A stretch of 15,860 nt of DNA, taken from contig JAPLAJ010000051.1 in assembly GCA_026393335.1 (NCBI GenBank), forward strand, positions 1-15,860, in the 5' to 3' direction. This document shows positions 7,866 to 14,266 of the stretch, piece after piece. Both the position numbers and the translations under genes were made by a program. Position 1 is the first letter of the stretch; the number at the start of each line of letters is the position of its first letter. Below the pieces are notes generated by a model that did no database searches, was not told the origin of the DNA, and saw only the letters and a program-made list of their open reading frames with translations. This DNA is from Rhodoluna sp. (GTDB lineage: Bacteria; Actinomycetota; Actinomycetes; Actinomycetales; Microbacteriaceae).

Positions 7866-8471
7866 ATGAAACGAACTAGCAAGATAGCGCTGTATGCAGC
7901 CATTATTGGACCAATACAGTCTGCTTTAGGTTGGATCATTGCAGGTTCGCTTTGGCCAGGGTACGACCAAGCTAAGCAAACTATTAGTGAATTAGCATCA
8001 CCTGAATCTCCAGTCAAAGAGATCATGTCTACATTCTTTGTTTTCGGTGGAATTCTCACAATTATTATTGCTGTCTATGCAAAGACCATTGCTCTGCCAG
8101 GGCGAATAGCTTTGTTTGTTTCAGCTCTTTGCACCTTTGGTCTAACCATCTTCCCGACTCCACTAATTGGTTACTCAGTTGAGCACAGAATCTTTGCAAT
8201 TGCATCATTTGCTATCTCAGCTGGATGGCCACTACTAGCGATGAGATTATCTAAGGACGCACCTTTTGCTCTTAGACCACTGGCAACTGCTATTGGTACT
8301 GCAGCTCAAGCAACCTTGGCGATCTCGTTCCTAATTGTCTGGGCAGATCCTGCTGCAGTGAACATTGGCATCTGGGAGAGAGTAGTTGCTGTTTCACAAG
8401 CAGCTTATGGAACTTGGGTTGTTGTTTCTATTTATGTTTGGCAGAGCAAGAGAGATAAAAAAGTTAGCTAA
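7866..8471 (+). CDS. DUF998-family integral membrane protein
   Basis: A 201-residue protein with about six hydrophobic segments (near residues 8-27, 53-73, 79-97, 109-127, 140-160 and 168-192). The family signature is W-P-G-Y-D-Q-A-K-Q-T-I-S-E-L-A-S at residues 30-45, after the first segment, followed by a conserved His (H107) in the loop before the fourth. DUF998 proteins are uncharacterised, although the fold resembles small multi-pass membrane sensors or enzymes. ATG 7866 has the ribosome binding site GAAAGG at 7853-7858 with 7-nt spacing. The 73-nt gap after the previous gene holds no convincing terminator or promoter, so it may belong to the same transcript. It converges with the hydrolase gene and the two coding ends overlap by 8 nt. 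Confidence 0.85.
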   Translation: MKRTSKIALYAAIIGPIQSALGWIIAGSLWPGYDQAKQTISELASPESPVKEIMSTFFVFGGILTIIIAVYAKTIALPGRIALFVSALCTFGLTIFPTPLIGYSVEHRIFAIASFAISAGWPLLAMRLSKDAPFALRPLATAIGTAAQATLAISFLIVWADPAAVNIGIWERVVAVSQAAYGTWVVVSIYVWQSKRDKKVS

Positions 8472-9090
8472 GTTGCCCCTGAACATAGTCCGCAACATCA
8501 GCCATAACTCTTGAATCAACTGAGTGACCTAAAGCCGCATAACTCTTTGTGATTGCTTTGGTGTGAGTCTGTAACCAACTGTTCAGAAGAGATACCGAAG
8601 TTTTCGGAATCATCTGATCCTCTAAGCCACGTGTGTATATCACTCTTGGTTTTGTCTTTGCTAATTCGGCATCACCTGGTAATTCACCTGTAGCCATGAA
8701 TCCAGAAAGAATGACAGTTCCTTGAATACGCTCAGGTCTTGTTCTAAGCAGCTGTGTAGCCATAAGTCCACCTTGTGAAAATCCGATAACAATGATTTTG
8801 GACTCCGCAGGAATTTGTTGATCTAGCCAATCCCAAAGTGAATCGGTTGCAGCGGAGGCTTCTTCTACAGTGGGGTTCACTAACTCATTTGCTTGGTACC
8901 AAGAAAACCCATCGTGTGGGGATGGTAGGGGTGCTCTAGGGGATATCCAAGCTAATTCTGGAAGGAAACTCATCAGCTCGGGCAGATCTCTCTCGTCTGC
9001 TCCGTAGCCATGCAAAAACAGAATCACTGGCTCATTAGGTTCGTGACCTTCTAGGTCATGGGAGAGGAATCTAGTTATTGCCTTGCTCAT
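8464..9090 (-). CDS. Phospholipase/carboxylesterase-family alpha/beta hydrolase
   Basis: A 208-residue cytosolic serine hydrolase of the PF02230 type (YpfH/acyl-protein-thioesterase-like). The oxyanion-hole motif H-G-Y-G-A-D-E-R-D-L is at residues 27-36, the nucleophile elbow G-F-S-Q-G-G puts the catalytic Ser at 105, and the remaining triad members are probably Asp158 (G-L-E-D) and His189 (L-G-H-S). Length is normal and no signal peptide is present, so an intracellular ester or thioester substrate is likely; the actual substrate cannot be read from sequence. The ATG lacks a clear Shine-Dalgarno sequence, but a TAGGCT hexamer ends 7 nt before it on the minus strand, so a leaderless transcript is possible. 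It lies 39 nt downstream of the RTX protein gene on the same strand. Confidence 0.92.
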   Translation of the reverse strand: MSKAITRFLSHDLEGHEPNEPVILFLHGYGADERDLPELMSFLPELAWISPRAPLPSPHDGFSWYQANELVNPTVEEASAATDSLWDWLDQQIPAESKIIVIGFSQGGLMATQLLRTRPERIQGTVILSGFMATGELPGDAELAKTKPRVIYTRGLEDQMIPKTSVSLLNSWLQTHTKAITKSYAALGHSVDSRVMADVADYVQGQLS

Positions 9091-9129
9091 GAGTCATAGC
9101 CTACGCAAGCAAGGGCTCGATTATTACTC

Positions 9130-10344
9130 TTAGTCTCGAATAGTTATTTTCTTATCCGTTTGCTCAAAAGTCTTGTTACCTACCTCATCCCACAGGCTTA
9201 TCCATAGGGTGTAAGTTCCAGCAGGAGCAGTGTCTGAGAATCGATGAGTTTGTTTGAAGACGCCTGACTTCTTATCCCCATTGACTAGTTCAGCTGTGCC
9301 GTCGGCATTTACATACAATCTGAAATCAGTCCAGGAAGAGAAGCCTCCTCCTTCTTTCATAAACCAACCATAAACTCCTGCAACTCCAGTTGCATCTGTT
9401 ACTCCAGTGCTAACTGAGAACTGCTGACCAGCTTTTGCGGTTTCATCCATGGAAATCTTGTAGACCTCAGGAGCGGCGTTATCTTCTGAACCACCTTCGA
9501 TAACGAAAGAAATTTGAGTCATGTTTGGTGTTGAGTTACCTAACACATCGACTGCACTAACGAAGAGAGTATATGTCTCATTTACTGCTCGCTCGGGTAG
9601 CTTGCATTCAATTTGATAAGAACCACTCTTAGCATCACCGCTAACTAGGTTGCCTTCAATTCCAAAACCACACCAAGTTACCCAGCCAGGAGGGCCACCG
9701 ATAGATCCCCAAGACTTGTCTACACCTGTGCTGTCTGAAACCGACCAGTTGAGTTTGATTGTTGATCCAGCCTGGAACTTTCTTATCTGTGTAGTCTGAA
9801 CACCAATCTCTGGGGCTTCTGCATCTAGTTTGCAAGTATCAAAATGAACATCGGATGGATCTTTGCTGCAAGAGTCTGATCCAGCACCTGACCTAATTTG
9901 ATCTTTACCCAATCCACCGTTTATCGCATCGTCGCCTGTGCCACCAGCAATAGTGTCTGTTCCGGCATCCCCATCAATCAAGTCAGCTTCAGTACCACCG
10001 GTAATGGTGTCGCTACCTAATCCACCAGAGATATCATCTTTACCTGTGCCACCGTCGATCGAATCAGAACCGGCATCGCCATAAACATCGTCTGCTCCAG
10101 CCCCAGCATTAATCCGATCATTTCCGTTGCCCCCGTAAATCACATCATCGCCACCAAGGCCATTAACAAGATCATTGCCACCGCCAGCACAAATGATGTC
10201 GTTGCCAGCAGTGCCTGTGATTCGATCAGCTTTATCTGTTCCATTGATAGTGCAGGCTACTGGCGATAGGGCAGAGCTCATAGTAGGAAAACCAGCCACC
10301 AACAAGGGGGTCAATGCCACTAGGACGAGAGTCTTTTTAAGCAC
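9130..10344 (-). CDS. Secreted RTX (calcium-binding nonapeptide) repeat protein with two Ig-like domains
   Basis: A 404-residue exported protein. Residues 1-25 form a Sec signal peptide (M-L-K-K, hydrophobic core, cleavage probably after S-S-A). Residues 44-160 carry 12 complete nonapeptide repeats of the G-G-x-G-x-D-x-I-x type plus a partial one, which fold into a calcium-dependent parallel beta-roll. The block is framed by Cys31/Cys52 and Cys159/Cys171. Two homologous Ig-like domains follow (about 178-284 and 290-404), both containing a L-V-x-G-D-x-K-S-G motif and a D-x-x-G-N turn. The start is GTG at 10344, with AGGAGA on the minus strand (10356-10351) 6 nt upstream. Inference: a cell-surface or released calcium-stabilised protein; there is no catalytic domain. 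An export ABC/HlyD system is neither present here nor needed given the signal peptide. Confidence 0.9.
   Translation of the reverse strand: MLKKTLVLVALTPLLVAGFPTMSSALSPVACTINGTDKADRITGTAGNDIICAGGGNDLVNGLGGDDVIYGGNGNDRINAGAGADDVYGDAGSDSIDGGTGKDDISGGLGSDTITGGTEADLIDGDAGTDTIAGGTGDDAINGGLGKDQIRSGAGSDSCSKDPSDVHFDTCKLDAEAPEIGVQTTQIRKFQAGSTIKLNWSVSDSTGVDKSWGSIGGPPGWVTWCGFGIEGNLVSGDAKSGSYQIECKLPERAVNETYTLFVSAVDVLGNSTPNMTQISFVIEGGSEDNAAPEVYKISMDETAKAGQQFSVSTGVTDATGVAGVYGWFMKEGGGFSSWTDFRLYVNADGTAELVNGDKKSGVFKQTHRFSDTAPAGTYTLWISLWDEVGNKTFEQTDKKITIRD
9868..10215 (-). repeat. RTX nonapeptide repeat block
   Basis: About 13 units of 27 nt encoding G-G-x-G-x-D-x-I-x repeats (residues 44-159 of the protein). 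One unit departs from the pattern (G-G-T-E-A-D-L-I-D, Glu in place of Gly). The DNA copies are visibly related (recurring 'ccacc' and 'atc' steps on the + strand) but not identical. Confidence 0.88.
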
Positions 10345-10492
10345 GATGGTTCTCCTAACCCGAATATTTATTAGAAATCTAGCACTGAAAAAGCTTGGTT
10401 TAATAGTCGAATCTTGGCTTGTCAGAGAAGTTTCAGGCTATAGAAACCGCTTTCACAGACCAGATCTCCGACCCTTTTGACCACCAAAACAC

Positions 10493-10508
10493 AGGTCTTT
10501 TCAGACCT
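10493..10508. promoter_or_regulatory. Inverted repeat upstream of the FKBP -10 box
   Basis: AGGTCT-TTTC-AGACCT is a perfect 6-bp inverted repeat with a 4-nt loop, ending 6 nt before the -10 hexamer. It sits where a -35 contact would be, in the divergent region between the RTX and FKBP genes. It could be a regulator site; by length alone it could also be chance. Confidence 0.35.
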
Positions 10509-10514
10509 CGCAAG

Positions 10515-10520
10515 TATGAT
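10515..10520 (+). promoter_or_regulatory. -10 box TATGAT of the FKBP gene (leaderless)
   Basis: TATGAT ends 8 nt before ATG 10529, and no Shine-Dalgarno sequence lies between. Transcription would begin at or next to the A of the start codon, the usual actinobacterial leaderless arrangement. A TTGACC at 10477-10482 is too far away (32-nt spacer) to be its -35 element. Confidence 0.55.
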
Positions 10521-10528
10521 TTTGTACT

Positions 10529-10897
10529 ATGACTAATTTAGACCGCCCTGAAATTGAACCAATGCTAGAGCCAGCACCTAAGGTGTTGACTACCAAAGAC
10601 ATCGTGATTGGCGATGGAGCAGAAGCCCCAGCTAATTCAGTAGTGAATGTTCACTACCTAGGTGTTGACTATGAAAGTGGTGAAGAATTCGATTCTTCAT
10701 GGGGTCGTGGCGAGTCAATTGAATTTCCACTCAACCGTTTGATTAAGGGTTGGCAAGAAGGTATTCCAGGCATGAAGGTAGGCGGCAGAAGAATGCTTAT
10801 CTGTCCTCCTGAGATGGCTTATGGTCCAGCTGGTGGCGGCCACGCTCTTTCAGGCAAGACTTTGGTATTCGTTATTGATCTACTAGGCGTTAAGTAG
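10529..10897 (+). CDS. FKBP-type peptidyl-prolyl cis-trans isomerase
   Basis: A 122-residue single-domain prolyl isomerase that speeds cis-trans isomerisation of X-Pro bonds during protein folding. The core V-H-Y-L-G begins at residue 41, and the FKBP12 active-site positions are met by Tyr43, Phe54, Asp55, Ile72, Trp75, Tyr98 and Phe114; the motif L-I-K-G-W-Q-E-G-I-P-G-M-K-V-G-G is canonical. The loop after A-Y-G-P reads A-G-G-G-H-A-L-S-G-K, without the usual I-P, a small departure that may alter substrate choice. No signal peptide is seen, so it is cytosolic. The promoter appears leaderless. Its stop lies 2 nt from the stop of the convergent Cys-cluster gene. Confidence 0.95.
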   Translation: MTNLDRPEIEPMLEPAPKVLTTKDIVIGDGAEAPANSVVNVHYLGVDYESGEEFDSSWGRGESIEFPLNRLIKGWQEGIPGMKVGGRRMLICPPEMAYGPAGGGHALSGKTLVFVIDLLGVK

Positions 10898-10899
10898 TT

Positions 10900-11133
10900 C
10901 TAACGCTTGTAGGGGCAATGCCTGCAAATGTTTGCACAGCACTTTCCTTGATGTGCTAGAGCTTGGGCGTTGAAAACAAAGTAACCAGTTTCAGGGTCAA
11001 TGTATCCGGATTCCCTTTCCTCTAATGACTGGTTATGAGCAAGCATGATTGCCTCATAAAAAGGGTTTGCCTTATTCAACCTCTCAGGGTGTGGCTGATT
11101 CAGGTCACGACGAACTACATGTTTTTTTGGCAT
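10900..11133 (-). CDS. DUF5522-like small protein with C-terminal CCxxxCRHCPY cluster
   Basis: A 77-residue protein of unknown function. It has H-P-E-R-L at 15-19, P-F-Y-E-A-I near 24-29, G-Y-I-D-P-E-T-G-Y at 43-51, and four cysteines (65, 66, 70, 73) in C-C-x-x-x-C-R-H-C-P-Y at the end. This pattern matches the widespread DUF5522 family as I recall it. The dense Cys/His cluster suggests zinc or iron-sulfur binding, which is inference. The ATG has no Shine-Dalgarno sequence; a TACGAT hexamer lies 9 nt upstream on the minus strand, so the leader is very short or absent. Confidence 0.82.
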   Translation of the reverse strand: MPKKHVVRRDLNQPHPERLNKANPFYEAIMLAHNQSLEERESGYIDPETGYFVFNAQALAHQGKCCANICRHCPYKR

Positions 11134-11329
11134 TGAATGACAATCGTATGGCTTGATTCGAAAAAGTCCTCTCAGTCACACCCAATCAAAAAAATGATAC
11201 GAAGGGATTCTATGTAGGCACATTCTGGATCGAACCGATGCTGGCTCAGGCAGTAGCAGTAGGTTTTCCTGTTCTAGACTGGTCCCAAAGCAAGTGTCCA
11301 AGCTAACTGGCGATGGTGGTTGAGAATAT
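11134..11329. other. Divergent intergenic region between the DUF5522-like gene and the 129-aa gene
   Basis: This 196-nt region must hold promoters for both flanking genes. TACGAT on the minus strand near 11143-11148 is the only -10 I can place with some confidence; TAGACT at 11275-11280 is a weak + strand candidate. A start-less open frame runs from 11157 to TAA 11304-11306 on the + strand. No hairpin or tRNA-like fold was found. Confidence 0.4.
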
Positions 11330-11719
11330 ATGACGGAAATCCGTGGCACCCTGATTGGTGTTTATAACGCCGACGGTGGACTAGCCGGCGAATTGAGCTA
11401 CGTCTTCGGACACCTCATCGGCATTAGAAGTTGCAGTCTGTGCGATATTTCTCACTCTCCAATCAAGAAGAAGGCTTCTTTCAAAGAATTAGAACAGCAC
11501 CTGCTCGAAGATCACGGAATCATTGTGAGAATGGTTCACCTAAACGAACGCAACGAACGTGAGCTAAAGGCATCGGAAGGACGTGAGCCATGCATGCTCC
11601 TGGAATATCCAGACCAGTCGATATCTATGTTCCTAGATGCAACAGACCTGAAAGCACTTTCTGGAAGTGTGAAATCACTCAAGAAGTTAATTACTTCAAG
11701 ACTTGATCTTTATCTATAG
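11330..11719 (+). CDS. Conserved 129-aa protein of unknown function with CxxC-H motif
   Basis: The start is fixed: an in-frame TGA at 11321-11323 lies just upstream, so ATG 11330 is the first possible codon. The N-terminal strand is followed by V-Y-N-A-D-G-G (11-17) and G-E-L-S-Y-V at 20-25, then C-S-L-C-D-I-S-H with Cys35, Cys38 and His42, and a helix F-K-E-L-E-Q-H-L at 51-58. The N-A-D-G-G...C-x-L-C-D-I-(S/T)-H pattern belongs, as I recall, to a family of uncharacterised proteins found in many bacteria. Cys35/Cys38/His42 could bind a metal or act in redox chemistry; neither is shown. No membrane segment or signal peptide. The Shine-Dalgarno sequence is weak. A bidirectional terminator follows 11 nt after the stop. 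Confidence 0.82.
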   Translation: MTEIRGTLIGVYNADGGLAGELSYVFGHLIGIRSCSLCDISHSPIKKKASFKELEQHLLEDHGIIVRMVHLNERNERELKASEGREPCMLLEYPDQSISMFLDATDLKALSGSVKSLKKLITSRLDLYL

Positions 11720-11730
11720 GGGAAAGACTA

Positions 11731-11763
11731 AAACCCCCGCTACTTGAAAAGTGGCGAGGGTTT
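11731..11763. terminator. Bidirectional terminator between the 129-aa gene and tRNA-Lys
   Basis: Arms 11731-11743 (aaacccccgctac) and 11751-11763 (gtggcgagggttt) pair over 13 positions with one G-T wobble and one C-A mismatch, leaving the 7-nt loop ttgaaaa. On the + strand the arm ends in ttt; on the minus strand it ends in tttta. It therefore can serve the + strand gene and, from the other side, the tRNA. Confidence 0.75.
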
Positions 11764-11771
11764 CAATTGGG

Positions 11772-11845
11772 TAGGCCCCGTCGGGATCGAACCGACGACC
11801 CACGGATTAAAAGTCCGTTGCTCTAACCAACTGAGCTAGAGGCCC
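11772..11845 (-). tRNA. tRNA-Lys (anticodon TTT)
   Basis: The 74-nt cloverleaf folds fully on the minus strand: acceptor GGGCCTC/GGGGCCT (two G-T pairs), D arm GCTC...GAGC, anticodon stem ACGGA/TCCGT with loop CTTTTAA giving anticodon TTT, a 5-nt variable region, T stem GTCGG/CCGAC with loop TTCGATC, and discriminator A. The CCA end is not encoded (CCC follows). It reads in the same direction as glpK, starting 45 nt after the glpK stop, with no clear terminator between, so it may be transcribed from its own weak promoter or by read-through and processing. Confidence 0.97.
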
Positions 11846-11890
11846 TCTTTGTCTACTTTGCAGACTGTCTATTCTAACTTTTTATAGGGG

Positions 11891-13360
11891 CTAATTTCCC
11901 ACGAAGCCAATAGTTGCCGTTACGGCCTGCTTCCAGCGGGCGTAGGCTTCTGGACTACAAGGCTCTGGTTCAAAGGTTTTCTCAACTGGGTTCAGGTCAG
12001 CTAGTTCCGCAAGAGTGCTCCAGAACCCAACTCCAAGCCCTGCTAGGTAGGCCGCTCCTAGAGCTGTTGAATCTAGGTTTGCAGGTCTTTCTAGGGGCAC
12101 TCCAAGTTGATCTGCTTGGAACTGCATGAGCAGGCTGTTAGCTGATGCCCCACCATCAACACGAAGGCTAGAGAGTTTGATGCCGGTTTGGCCCATGGCA
12201 TCAAAGATATCCTTTACTTGGAATGCTATGGCTTCAAGAGTTGCTCTGGCTATGTGAGCGTTAGTTGTTCCTCTGGTCAATCCAAAGATTGAACCAGTAG
12301 CTTTAGGTTCCCAGTAGGGAGCACCTAGACCTGTTAGTGCAGGCACAAATACGACGCCTCCGTTATTTTGTACTGTTCTTGCAAGAGTTTCAGAGTCTGC
12401 AGATTTTTCAATAATCTTTAGACCATCTCTTAGCCATTGGATAGCAGCTCCAGCTACAAAGACAGAACCTTCACTTGCATAGGTTCTCACTCCGTTTAGT
12501 TGCCAAGCAACGGTAGTGATGAGTCCGTTATCTAATACTGAAGATTTGGTTCCAATGTTTTGCAAGATAAAGGCACCTGTTCCATATGTGCATTTAGCTC
12601 CGCCAACTTCAAACTGTGTTTGACCAAATAGCGCAGCCTGTTGATCGCCTGCAATTCCTGAAATAGGAATAGTTAATCCAAAGAAGCTTTCCGGGTCAGT
12701 TGTTGCCAATTGTCCACTTGAATCAACAACTGTTGGTAGAGCCATGAGAGGAATGTCGAATAGATCTAAAAGTTCCTCTGACCACTTACCCTGGTGAATG
12801 TCATAGAGCTGAGTTCTTGATGCGTTAGATGCATCAGTGATGTGTGATTTACCGTTAGTAAGTCTTGAGATCAGGTAAGAGTCAATTGTTCCAGCGATTA
12901 GATTTCCGTTGGTAACTTCTTTCCAGATATCAGGTTTGTTGAGTGCAATCCAACGAAGTTTAGAAGCGCTGAAGTATGGGTCTAAAGGTAAACCGGTTAG
13001 TTGCTGGACTTTACTAAAAGTGGGATTAGTTCTTAGATCTTCAAGAATCTGAGTTGTTCTTCTGTCCTGCCAGACAATTGCAGGAGTGGGGGAGACTAGT
13101 GTCTTCTTATCCCAGAGACCTACTGTTTCTCTCTGGTTAGTAATGCCAAGACCTTTGAAGTTGACTTCACCTAGAGAATCTATAACTTGCTTGACAGCTG
13201 ACTTGGTTGCCTGCCAGATCTCTTCTAAGTCGTGCTCAACCCAACCTGGTTGAGGAAAGTGCTGAGGGAACTCTTGGTAGCCGTGGGCAGATTTTGAGCC
13301 ATCTTTATTGATGGCAATTGCAGTTACCCCAGTGGTGCCAGCATCAATTGCGAGAATCAT
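11891..13360 (-). CDS. glpK: Glycerol kinase
   Basis: A 489-residue FGGY-family sugar kinase that phosphorylates glycerol to sn-glycerol 3-phosphate with ATP, feeding lipid synthesis or glycolysis. Glycerol-binding residues known from the E. coli enzyme are all in place: Arg77-Glu78 (in G-I-T-N-Q-R-E-T), Trp97, Tyr129, Asp239-Gln240. The N-terminal ATP loop is D-A-G-T-T-G (6-11), and the second nucleotide motif is T-Y-G-T-G-A-F near 258-264. P-G-W-V-E-H-D at 38-44 favours glycerol over other FGGY substrates. Length is close to the usual 500. ATG 13360 is preceded by AGGAGAAGG, which overlaps the stop codon of the transporter gene 9 nt upstream, so the two are cotranscribed. No glpF or glpD is in the window. 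Confidence 0.95.
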   Translation of the reverse strand: MILAIDAGTTGVTAIAINKDGSKSAHGYQEFPQHFPQPGWVEHDLEEIWQATKSAVKQVIDSLGEVNFKGLGITNQRETVGLWDKKTLVSPTPAIVWQDRRTTQILEDLRTNPTFSKVQQLTGLPLDPYFSASKLRWIALNKPDIWKEVTNGNLIAGTIDSYLISRLTNGKSHITDASNASRTQLYDIHQGKWSEELLDLFDIPLMALPTVVDSSGQLATTDPESFFGLTIPISGIAGDQQAALFGQTQFEVGGAKCTYGTGAFILQNIGTKSSVLDNGLITTVAWQLNGVRTYASEGSVFVAGAAIQWLRDGLKIIEKSADSETLARTVQNNGGVVFVPALTGLGAPYWEPKATGSIFGLTRGTTNAHIARATLEAIAFQVKDIFDAMGQTGIKLSSLRVDGGASANSLLMQFQADQLGVPLERPANLDSTALGAAYLAGLGVGFWSTLAELADLNPVEKTFEPEPCSPEAYARWKQAVTATIGFVGN

Positions 13361-13369
13361 TACCTTCTC

Positions 13370-14257
13370 CTAGTGAGCCATCGGTTCGTAAATTACATCC
13401 TCTGGCTTTAGATCTTTTCTCGGCCACTCGATCAGGAGCATCGCAGCCAACATAAGGGTTCCACCAAAGATTACCTGCAAAGACAATACCTCTTGTCCAA
13501 CTGCAACTGAAGTAAGGGCAGCAAAGACCACCTCCATAGTCAAGATGATTGCCACCCTCGAGGCATCCATAATCGACTGAGCCCAAGTCTGAATGAAGAA
13601 GGCGAGAGCGGTTGCAAACACTGCGGTAAATAGCACAGCAAACCAAACTTCAAAATCAACAGGTGCTTGGTAACCATCAGGCAATGCACCGATCCAACAG
13701 AGAGCTGCGACAGTAACTAGTTGAATTACTGTGAGGGCATAAACATCTTTGCCCGGTGACCATTTACCAAGGCCCACGATGTGAAGTGCAAAACCAAGTG
13801 CGCAAAGAATGGTCCATATTTGACCAAAGTCAAAGGACGCATCTTTGATGGTGATAAAACCTAAGCCAACTGTTGCAAGAACTGCACCAAGGGCAACAAT
13901 GGAATTTGGTCTTCTCTTGAAAAGGATCCAGATCAGTATTGGTGTGAGGATTACATAAAGTCCTGTGATGAAACTTGTGATGGCAGCTGTTGAAAGAGTA
14001 AGTCCAATGGTTTGAGTTACATAACTAAAACCAAGAACAGCTCCGAGGATAACTCCATAGAGCAGTGTTGGACCTCGGAAAGCTTTTAGAACTTGAGGCT
14101 TAACAGCAATCATTAGTGCAGCTGCGATTGTGAATCTGATGGCTAGAAAGTCAAAAACTGGAATCTTGACCATGGCTGGCTTCATCACAACAAATGATGC
14201 ACCCCAAGCGATGGTTACAAACAACAAGGCAAAAATGGCCAGAGTTGTCTTCTTCAT
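13370..14257 (-). CDS. EamA/DMT-superfamily transporter
   Basis: A 295-residue inner-membrane protein of about ten transmembrane helices arranged as two EamA repeats (about 1-138 and 145-282). The first repeat opens with the typical W-G-A-S-F-V near residue 18, and the second contains the hallmark T-W-A-Q...D-A-S-R-V-A-I-I-L-T-M-E-V-V-F-A-A-L. The family exports amino acids, nucleobase analogues or other small metabolites; the substrate is not predictable here. The C terminus is hydrophilic. The start lies 9 nt after the stop of the SDR gene, with only a GGGG stretch as ribosome binding site, so coupling is likely. Placement before glpK is unusual, but sequence alone does not support a glycerol role. 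Confidence 0.92.
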   Translation of the reverse strand: MKKTTLAIFALLFVTIAWGASFVVMKPAMVKIPVFDFLAIRFTIAAALMIAVKPQVLKAFRGPTLLYGVILGAVLGFSYVTQTIGLTLSTAAITSFITGLYVILTPILIWILFKRRPNSIVALGAVLATVGLGFITIKDASFDFGQIWTILCALGFALHIVGLGKWSPGKDVYALTVIQLVTVAALCWIGALPDGYQAPVDFEVWFAVLFTAVFATALAFFIQTWAQSIMDASRVAIILTMEVVFAALTSVAVGQEVLSLQVIFGGTLMLAAMLLIEWPRKDLKPEDVIYEPMAH

Positions 14258-14266
14258 TACCCCAGT

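Noticed and set aside
6382..8471. A defence or toxin-antitoxin system led by the XRE protein
   Set aside because: No toxin, nuclease, kinase or other effector motif is present; the partners are plain multi-pass membrane proteins.
11225..11265. A second tRNA on the minus strand, suggested by GGTTCGATCC in the complement of 11229-11238
   Set aside because: The flanking bases do not pair as a T stem and no anticodon or acceptor arm can be found.
11846..11890. A rho-independent terminator between glpK and tRNA-Lys
   Set aside because: Only a 4-bp GTCT/AGAC pairing is visible, too weak to call.
11914..12129. Plus-strand 71-codon frame inside glpK
   Set aside because: It is a shadow of the minus-strand glycerol kinase gene, whose motifs are all present; it has no family features.
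13344..13646. Minus-strand 100-codon frame overlapping the transporter and glpK start
   Set aside because: The EamA frame covers it with clear family motifs; this one is an out-of-frame reading.
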